DNA of 64,000 bases from Diphasiastrum complanatum (Eukaryota > Streptophyta > Lycopodiopsida > Lycopodiales > Lycopodiaceae), in contig CM055102.1 in NCBI GenBank assembly GCA_029204225.1, forward strand, positions 13,761,658-13,825,657. Reading direction: 5' to 3'. The notes under the pieces were generated by a model, which was not told the DNA's origin, did not search any database, and was given only the letters and a program-made list of their open reading frames with translations. The position numbers and the translations under genes are program-made. Within the stretch, counting starts at the first letter, position 1, and each line of letters begins with the position of its first letter. Below, piece after piece: positions 56,036-64,000 of the stretch.

Positions 56036-57408
56036 CAAAGTTTGGCTTATAAAGTAAAATGCTTTCTGGATCATCAACTCATGGCCCACGAAAGTGCATA
56101 AATAGAATCTAACATGGGTGGGAGAGCCCAACTCAACCATGATCATACATCAATTGATCACCTTATATAACAAAATGGGACAAGAAAAATGGTTTCACTT
56201 TCACACTTGCGCTCATAAGTCTTTGTAAGGTCTATGCATTAGATGTATACATTGTTTGTGATTGCACTTTGCATCCTATTGGAAAACATCCCATGTTTAT
56301 TGACCTTAAATGTATACTGGGTGAATTTGTGGTGATGCTTCTTGTGGGGCTTTGCATTTGATTTGAAAACATCCCATATTCATTTACGTTATGATGTACA
56401 TATTCCTCTACACACAAAACACAAGCCATAAACCACGTTATGATGTACATATTCCTCTACACACAAAACACAAGCCATAAACCACCTTACCAAGATGTGA
56501 GGACTACTTGTAATGATTCTCTCATATACACACCTTACCAACTTCTTAGTTGGGTGCCCTCTCGCAAGGAGAAATAATCTCTTGAACATTCAATAAATCA
56601 ATATATCCTCTCAATATCTTTATCTCACCCAGTCATTATATAGCATTGGGGTTATGGCCACAGAAAGCCAATTATTGTTCGGTTATGCATGTAATCAATA
56701 TTAGAGATCTCAATCAAGAATGATACCACCATGATTTTCAATATGTAGATATTATTTAACAAAAAGTCATTAAGTTGTGGCATTTTGCATGTCAATGAAG
56801 ACGAAGTGAGAGTAGAAGTAAAAGAGTAGTGACAAAAACTTAGCTACTAAATCTTCTTTATCACATATCCAAGAAAGTAATTTCCATGGATAATGTGGAA
56901 ACAAAAATAAAGTGGGAATAACACTCAAAAAGTTCACAAAAATAAGTCAAATCTTTAGCATAATATCTCGACTAAATTATCTACACAAGTAATATTTTCA
57001 TCATAACCATCTCTAATGTTTAACTAGAAGAGGGCATGGTAGGAATGGAAGAGATAATAGATAAAATGCGCATTCTAGTCTAAGTAATAATGGATAAACA
57101 AACGTTAATTTGACTTTTAATTTGATGAATAGACAATTCAATTATGCTCTTGTTACAATTTTGTCCTATGGCCAAGCTTAAGCTCCTTGCTCAAAGAGAC
57201 TATCCACGTGGCAGAATATTTAACATAGATATGTGCTCCAATCAAAGGCTATAATTTGACATCCATAAAAAGAAATTGTGTGCCAAATTGGTGTGTCTCT
57301 CTCACCATCGACCTTGTAAATGAGAAATCTCTTGTGTGTCTCTATTTCACCAGCGCAAGTTTGTAAGAGTGAAATCTTTGTGTGTGTCTCTCTCATCAGC
57401 GATCGGTT
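55401..57408. other. 2 kb without genes; one (CT)n tract and one 50-bp tandem duplication
   Basis: (CT)n of about 21 units at 55,989-56,031. No coding motif in either strand. Confidence 0.5.
56388..56486. repeat. Perfect or near-perfect 49-50-bp tandem duplication
   Basis: GTTATGATGTACATATTCC to CATAAACCAC is repeated back to back (units starting at about 56,388 and 56,437). The near identity suggests a recent event. Confidence 0.9.
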
Positions 57409-58066
57409 TCATGCCACATAGTACAGATGAGTTTCCTGCCACACAAGCCATCAGTTTGTATGTGCATTGCAGCAGAACTCCATTTGCTATCAATCCATCG
57501 CAGACAACATCGAGTTCAAAGATTGGTTAGGTTCTGCTACCACTGATATCAATCTCGTTTTGTTGCTGCTATACTATCGACCCAAAAATTGACCACGTTT
57601 TGGTGCCACAACAGTAGTTTGCAGGATCAATGACTAATATCTGAGAAATTTAGAAAATCCTTTCAATCACTATATCGTTTCTTCTGCTTTCTGACAGTCT
57701 TTGAGGCTCCTTCTTGCCTCTGAATTGATCCTGCCACATAGCAGAGACGAGTTTGATGCCACACAAGCCATCAGTTTGTATGTGCATTGCAGTGGAAGTC
57801 CATCTGTTATCAATTGCAGACAACAGTGACCTCAAAGATTGGTCATGTTCTACTTCCACTGCTATCAATCTCATTTTGCTGCCAGTGCTATCAATCGGAC
57901 GTTCTACTGCTACACTATTGACCTAAAAATTGGCCATGTTTTGGTGCCACAGTAGCAGTTTGCAGGATCAATGGTTAATATCTGAGAAATTCAGAAAATC
58001 CTCTTTATCACTAGATTATTTCTTCTGCTTTCTGACAATTTTTGTGCCTCTGAATTGATTCTTCTG
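57409..58066. repeat. Two-copy tandem duplication, about 325 bp per unit
   Basis: Both copies run from TGCCACATAG(T/C)A through GCCATCAGTTTGTATGTGC, CAAAGATTGGT, AAAAATTG(A/G)CCA, TTTTGGTGCCACA, TTGCAGGATCAATG and CTTCTGCTTTCTGACA to CTCTGAATTGAT. The second copy has small insertions. No coding content recognised. Confidence 0.85.
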
Positions 58067-59439
58067 CCGAGTGTAGTAGTCCAGCTTTGATCTGCATGTC
58101 TCTTCCTTCGTCTTTCTAGTAGAAGGTTGTTTGTTCTTCGAGGTTGAGGCTTGGGTTTTGTGATCGAACTCGTGTTGGTTGCATGTGCACTATTTCCTCC
58201 ATGTTGGTGTCGTTTGTGGCCTCTTTTCCTCACTTGGCCTACAGAGAAAGATATTGAATGCTCTCTTTGACCTGCATTTCTGGACTCAAAATCTAGGTAA
58301 ATTTACACTGTCCTTCATGTGGCATTCAAGTAACTCGTTGCTATGGGATATCATAACCTGACTTTGATCTCTTCTTGTCCCTAGTCCAAGAGGTGTATGT
58401 CATTGATGATGTGATAGAAAAGTAGGAGTGAAATTAAGTAGAATCAAAGAAAAAGAAAGATTCTATATGCAAATTGAAAAACAAAGAAAATTTATTGAAA
58501 GAATTACATCAATTTTCTAAAATTACTTCAATAGATTGACTTTTTTTGAATTGCAAGATGGAATCGAGATATCTAGATTATGGTTAAGAATAAGAACCAA
58601 AACATAGTTGAAAAAGGTTTATTTCCCCTCCTACAAAGTGAATCATAGAAAAGGAGAGTAAGAGCATAAGAATGATGCTAAATGTTTCTATCCTGTACAA
58701 TGCATTTGGATTCTCATTCTTTTGTCACACATTGCACCTTGCTTGTCTCACCCATTAAACTGACAAAGTGATTTCATAACCAATATTATTAGTTTTAGTA
58801 GCATAGGTAGACTTGATTATTGTATGCCATGTAAAAGATTGGTTGGTTTCCACCATTCCATGTGCGACATATTGTGAAAGTTTCAAAGGAAAAGCGTTGA
58901 GTTCGATGATAATCCACAATTTGTTTCCTCCAATACTTGGCAAACTAAAACTTAGATGTAGTGAAACAATCAAGGATTTACCTCTCAAATATTGTCACAT
59001 AAGATTCATCCAAAGCAAGTGAAAAGAGCATGAATATGACTGACCACAGGTGGACACATACTAAAACTAATATAATGATCAAAGATCTATTACATATCAT
59101 AAAATTGAAGTGATGTAAACACCTACCACAATCCTAACATTATCACAAAACTTAGCAGTACTTTAGTGTTTCACTTGATATGGGACCTGAGGTACCTCTT
59201 TTTTATAGTGAACATAGAGTGTGGATGTAATTCTACCTCAAGCTATCACCTCTCAAATATGTCTCAATCATCTTTAGAATTCTTTCCTTGATTTAAGGCA
59301 TCTCTTTTGTCACATGTGAATTTCTAGATGAGACACCTCTTGATTCTTGAAAAATATCAAGAGACTCACACTTGGAAAGATAGCTTTTGGCCTTAATAAA
59401 TGATTATGTTAGGTCCAATTCAAAGTTGGCATTTGAATC
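58067..59439. other. No gene recognised
   Basis: Short frames only. Nothing assignable to a transposon family. Confidence 0.4.
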
Positions 59440-59960
59440 ATATTCCTCTTGAAATCCAACTTCTTAACCCCAAGGGAGAGCCTATGCTTCTCAAATAGTT
59501 AGTTCCCTTAAGATTTAGTCAATATATCTGCAATACACACTTTCGAGGGTATGTGGTCAAGTATAATACACTTGGCAAAAACTTTTTTTCACTAAAATGG
59601 TGAGCAATCTTGATATGTTTGTTCCTTGCAAGACGCGTTGGATTATGTGCTAATTTTGGGGTTGAGAGTTTAGCACAATCAATGGTTGTGGTAGTCTCAA
59701 AATTTTAAACTTAGATATTTATGAGTGGCCTTTTAAAAAAAATGCCTCTTTGCAAGATGTAGCAAGTGCTCTACACTTGGCTTCAATGGATGACAAGGAA
59801 ATAGTATCTTGTTTTTTGGATATCCATGAAGTTGCTCCATCCCCAAAGAAGAAAACATGCCCCCTTGTAGACTTCCTATCATTAATATTGCCAACAAAAA
59901 TTTGAAGTTGAGTAGTCTTGAATGTTGATTTGAGAACCCAATATTCAGCCATAATCTCTA
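59440..59960 (-). pseudogene. Copia RNase H relic
   Basis: The minus frame 59,952-59,719 reads VGNINDRKSTRGHVFFFG, ATSWISKKQDTISLSSIEAKCRAL and TSCKEAFFLKG (family: D.DWAG...DRRSTSGY.FFLG, ISW.SKKQ..VSLSS.EAEY.AL). Further left, in other frames, come LAHNPTRLARNKHIKIAHHF, HIPSKVCIADILTK and a GSPLGV end. The catalytic Glu of EAEY is retained (EAKC). Confidence 0.8.
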
Positions 59961-60474
59961 ATTCTTGAGCTTTATCTTAAGACTCTCTTAGCCATACTCC
60001 AATGCTCGGCGCCAGGGCTTTGGCATGAATTGATTTAACTTCCCAACGTCAAAGCTAAGATATGTTCTCCTAATGCTTAATCACATTAGGCTAACAATAA
60101 GTTTTCTGTAGAGAGTAGTACTTGAAGCATGGTCCGCTACTTTCTTTTTTAAACTTATAATTACAACTTATATCCATTAGTGTTGTTATGGATCTACATG
60201 TTTCCACTTTTAACTTCTTAGAGATAGAGTTTACATACTTTTCTTGACATAAGAGTAACATCATTGCTTCTCCATACTTCTATCTCTAATGTTTATCTCA
60301 AACACTTGATTAAGTATTATCTTGACATTATTAATCTCTAACTCACTCATATTGGAGTGTAGATGAGTATTAGGACTTTTGTACCAGCTCCTAGGTGCTT
60401 TCATGATTCCATATAAGCTCCACCAGTCACCAAGAATACACTACCAGAACAAGGACACGAAAGCCTAAACTCTA

Positions 60475-60560
60475 AACCAAAACTGTCCCAACACAATATG
60501 TCGATATTGTAAAAAATCAGGCCATTTGAAAGATAGACGTTGGAATAGAAGAGAGCCTTA
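60475..60560 (+). pseudogene. Retrotransposon Gag zinc-knuckle remnant
   Basis: Reads CPNTICRYCKKSGHLKDRRWNRRE. The block C..CKK.GH....(C) is a copia-type CCHC knuckle with Arg in place of the last Cys. Nothing else of the gag is readable nearby. Confidence 0.5.
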
Positions 60561-60667
60561 AACAATGGAAATCGAATACCAGGACCAACTACCACGTGAA
60601 CTTGGGACATAGTTGAAATTTAGCCTTTTTTTCATGGCTCTACCATGCGTGGCACATCCACACCAAC

Positions 60668-60905
60668 CATTTTTCGGTGACATTGCTTGTCAAAAATGGG
60701 TTGACTATGGGTACGGGTGTCACGAGAGTGCCACTTTTAAATTTTTGCATGGCAAATTTCCAAGAAAGGGATGTTTGTTACATCCATGCCAATAAATTTT
60801 TGGCAACATTGTTGGTAAAACATGGGTTGACGATGGGTACGGGTGTCGCGAGAGTGCTACTTTTAAATTTTTGCATGGAAAATTTCCAAGAAACGACTGT
60901 TTTCC
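60668..60905. repeat. Two-copy tandem duplication, about 127 bp period
   Basis: Copies start TTTTTCGGTGACATTG (60,669) and TTTTTGGCAACATTG (60,797). They share TGGGTTGAC.ATGGGTACGGGTGTC.CGAGAGTG, ACTTTTAAATTTTTGCATGG and AATTTCCAAGAAA. Confidence 0.88.
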
Positions 60906-61619
60906 ACTCGCGGGAAACAACCCTTTTTAATTTTTTTTGAAATTTTTTTGTTGCGTGGTACAATCACGTGGTTGTACCAAGCATATTCAAATTCAAAATC
61001 CCCCTCTATTTCTGGCTAAGGACGGGTGGAGTTGACAATTACTTTTAGAGTTAACAGACCTTCTTATGAATTAATTAAAAAGTGATTTGGATAAGGATCT
61101 AAATGTGGTGTTGTACTGGTACAATTAAAATCTACACCTGGACATTTGAGATTTCTAAATTATTGGAATTAACTTGAGTGATTGGGTGACTCTTCATTTG
61201 AACAGTTACTTGGTCAGATGGACAGTCTGAAGAAAATTCACCAAAAATCGTTTGTTTATAAATATATATTGCTTATAAGACGCATGATTTATGAATCTTC
61301 GACACTGTCTCGATAATGGGAGTAAAACTACAGAGTAGTTCCACATTACAAAATGATTTAAGGAATGAAATCTGATACTCCCCCTTAATGTAAACTCATT
61401 AAATTTGAGGTATTAAGTTGAGCATACCACCAAACTTAGAATGATTGTCGAATGATAACGCTTTAGGAAATATATCTGATGTCATGAACTTTGTTTTGCA
61501 AAAAATTAGAATAATCTCTCTTTCAAGTACTTTGTCCTAACAAGATGATACTTTATCTCAACATGCTTGCTTCGGGAATGATACCTGGGACTAACAGATA
61601 AAGCAATTATACTATAATT
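60906..61619. other. Non-coding; probable 3' end of a minus-strand copia element
   Basis: On the minus strand CATTAAGGGGGAG stands at about 61,381-61,395, a polypurine-like tract downstream of the RNase H relic at 61,640. An LTR should begin just left of it, but no TG...CA ends could be fixed. Confidence 0.4.
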
Positions 61620-61639
61620 GTCACAAAAGATGGAAATTG

Positions 61640-62345
61640 CTTGTAACTAACTAAGATTAATGTCCCGACAACCAGATAGCTTCTTTTGCAACATGTGCGA
61701 CGACAATGTATTTGGCCTTTGTCGAAGATAATGTAGTCGAATTTTGCTTCTTCTTGTTCCAAGAGATAGGAACTTTGTTGACTACAAAGAAATATCTTGA
61801 TGTCGACTTTTTCCTGTCAATATCTCCAACCCAATTTGCATATGTAATCCTTGAAAAGATTACATGGTCATTCGAATTATCATTCAGATTTCCACCATAA
61901 CAAATGCAATAATTTTGTGTTGACTATAAATATCGAAGAACTCTAAGTAGAGTTTTCCAATGACAAAATTTGTATTCAACATGTACTGGCTTAGTATACT
62001 AAATGAATGAGCAATGTCAGGTCTAGTACATATCATGGCAGACATGAGAGAACCAATAATTGAATGATAAGGATACTGTTTCATTTGATCGACTTCTTCG
62101 AAAGACTGGGGACATTGTTCCTTGGAATATTTTGAACTTGGATCTATTGGTGTTTTGGCTGGTTTACAGTTGGCCATTTGATGTTTGAATAACAAGTTAT
62201 GAATGTACCTTTGTTGATTGATGTAATTCAATCTATGACATGATCTCTGAAATTCTGTATACCAAGGCAAAAATGGGCCTCCCCTAAATCTGTCATATCG
62301 AATTTCTTTGATAACATCTTTTGGACATCCTTCAACATTAGAATG
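61640..62345 (-). pseudogene. Copia RT 3' end and RNase H relic
   Basis: In minus-strand order: KDVQKMLSKKFDMTDLGEAHFCLGI (62,345-62,270, abbreviated), a shift, INQQRYIHNLLFKH, CKPAKTPIDPSSKYS, YPYHSIIGSLMSAMICTRPDIAHSF and LSQYM. After further shifts come ANWVGDIDRKKSTSRYFFV, ISWNKKKQNSTTLSSTKAKY and AKEAIWL. The order is exactly that of copia Pol between RT motif E and mid RNase H. Multiple frameshifts. Confidence 0.82.
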
Positions 62346-63109
62346 TCATTACTAAATAGTGTTGGGGCTTTGATACCACTCTTGTTAGGGGAGGTGACCT
62401 AGTTCGACATGTCCGATATCTCTCCAATTGGGAAAAGAATAATGAAATTAGAAGGATCGAAACAAACCAAGATTCAAAAAATTGCTTAGAACATTCGTTC
62501 AACTTAGTAGAATATCTGGGTAGGTGTCGAAGACAACCATGAAGAGTGCAAATAGTTAGGTGTTTTGACAATTGTGCAAACTTCGATAGATATTGTATCT
62601 TTAATTGATGGAATGATAGCATCAGACAATGAGAGAGCATTTGACAATGACTAGAGCATGTGAAGACAATAGAAGATCTATAAATTAAGCTTGTTGTAGT
62701 ACAACAATCAAATCATGAATAGGAATCATGTGCCCAAAAATGCTTCATAGTAGTAGTGCGCTAAGTGCTGTGATCCTATTATGCTTAAATAATTGATCAA
62801 AACAACTGACAGGTAAAACACTCTCTCTATCATCTTGAATAACTCTCACTTTCTCGAATATCTGGTTCTAAGGACTCAGATAGCCTAATGCATTTGACAC
62901 ATAGTACTAATATACCATAGCTAGAGCCTCTGTATCGGAGATACACATTCGAATCTACAATTGGAAGTAAATTGATGCTACAAGAATAATCGATTGATTC
63001 TATTGAACCAGGCTCTTGGAGCCTACTTATAGACGACCTTGTACAACGTGTAGACTTTGTGCTCTTGGACTTGAAGGACATAACCTTTTGGTTGATGGTG
63101 TTGAAATCC
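62346..63109. other. No gene recognised
   Basis: On the minus strand TGGTATCAAAGCC occurs at about 62,365-62,377, a variant copia primer site, but no LTR end precedes it convincingly. Other frames are short. Confidence 0.4.
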
Positions 63110-63582
63110 TGTTAGGATCTAGTGCGGTATGCAGATCACATAAATCAATCACCATAGACACTCCTCACAAGCTCTCAAAGATGGCACAACAAAAGCTTAT
63201 AGATTACAAAGAAACACTGTACATATAGAGTATTCACAAACTGCATGAAAAGGCAGGTGTCCGAAAATTGGCCCTACCCACCTGTCAAACTAAGGTCGGC
63301 CCAATATGGCCAAATTCGACCGACAAACTTGGGACATGCCCCCAAGTATAACAAGTACTATAGATAACTTTGTACAAGCTAATTCTTCCTATGTGTGGCT
63401 ACTCGGCTAACCCAAGTAGCCGTCTACAGGATCAGTGCCCGACTGATATGACAATAGTGGGTCACGTCCCGATAACAACCAAAAACTGTAAATCCCTAAT
63501 TAATTGAAGATATGTACAGTTGATTACAATACTACATTTTGAGCTTACAATAAACATATCAGATCAAATCTGATTCTTAACA
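63110..63582 (-). mobile_element. Copia-type 3' LTR (473 bp), body to the right beyond the window
   Basis: On the minus strand a purine tract CTTAAGGGAGAG (63,583-63,594) precedes TGTTAAGAATCAG, and the LTR ends GATCCTAACA at 63,110. TGTTA...TAACA form the short terminal inverted repeat. Because the polypurine tract lies on the right, the internal region must extend past 63,594 towards the window edge; 63,595-64,000 has no readable Pol and may be its 3' untranslated part. Confidence 0.7.
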
Positions 63583-64000
63583 CTCTCCCTTAAGCTCAAA
63601 TGCAGTAGAGTAAGGAAATATATTGCAGCAGTGTCTGGAGTGTCCAATAGATGTTATGCATATCCCTGCTACCCTGTACTTGACTCACACTCAAGCACAC
63701 CATCAAACCACCAGGTTTGGCACACAAAGTATCATGTAAACACAATGCTCATATAGAGAGTCTAGCACACTCTCGACCAACTGACTCATCCCCAATCCAA
63801 CTTGACCACAAGTGGACCACATGACTGACATGGCTCAAACTGAGGAAATCCCACTGCCACCATGAGACTTATATCCTCCATCTAGCTAGGCTGACATCCT
63901 ATCAGGCACTTACAAGCACAAACCTGTAAAGCTGACACAAATGGTGACTGAGGCTCAACCTGAGACCTGTGATTGCTTTCCCTCTCAAAATTGTCGCCAA

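Overview
This window looks like a gene-poor, repeat-dominated stretch of a large plant nuclear genome. The evidence is Ty1/copia retrotransposons with primer sites complementary to initiator-Met tRNA, a CACTA element of the TNP2 type, a Helitron with a Pif1-like helicase, a non-LTR LINE family, hAT relics, long CT/GA/GT microsatellites and spliceosomal introns. Plant-type host genes are also present (SAP18, a G-type lectin receptor kinase and an MCTP fragment). A seed plant with a bloated genome, such as a gymnosperm, is my inference; no species is assigned. Almost every transposon coding region carries stops or frameshifts.

Layout. 0.3-1.1 kb: hAT transposase relic. 1.3-1.7 kb: a complete 404-bp TRIM retrotransposon with 144-bp LTRs, primer site, polypurine tract and a perfect 5-bp target duplication; each LTR contains a tRNA-like sequence with intact A and B boxes. 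2.5-3.2 kb: LINE RT relic. 3.2-5.1 kb: copia gag and 5' LTR on the minus strand. 5.1-6.4 kb: 5'-truncated LINE ending in (CT)n. 6.7-7.0 kb: acidic ORF. 9.5-9.7 kb: LINE 3' end, minus strand. 11.2-16.5 kb: near-full-length LINE (coiled-coil/RRM-like ORF1, AP endonuclease, RT, CCHC) flanked by (CT)n on both sides and lying between inverted repeats at 10.95 and 16.6 kb. 20.9-21.6 kb: two copia pieces. 22.7-27.8 kb: CACTA element on the minus strand with subterminal repeats and a 1.3-kb block of expanded microsatellites. 28.9-30.9 kb: Helitron relic.

31-41 kb holds several copia LTRs and coding pieces, a decayed histone H3-like gene (36.7-37.3 kb) and an unrecognised intron-bearing relic (37.6-39.1 kb). 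43.0-43.9 kb is host sequence: the first two coding exons of SAP18 (minus strand) with a lectin receptor-kinase pseudogene ending about 30 bp upstream of its start codon. Two copies of an unrecognised coiled-coil gene lie in opposite orientation at 45.9-46.4 kb (minus) and 54.5-55.1 kb (plus), with shared 3' flanks. Between them lie a pair of ~760-bp LTRs, a copia pol gene that has lost its integrase core in frame, and an MCTP pseudogene exon. 55-64 kb holds tandem duplications, copia RNase H relics and one clean 473-bp LTR.

The only plausibly functional host genes are the 186-codon gene at 54.5 kb, possibly its partner at 45.9 kb, and the SAP18 5' exons if the rest of that gene lies beyond long introns. 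The most novel item is the TRIM whose LTRs carry a tRNA-like pol III promoter module, analogous in layout to Cassandra elements that carry 5S rRNA.
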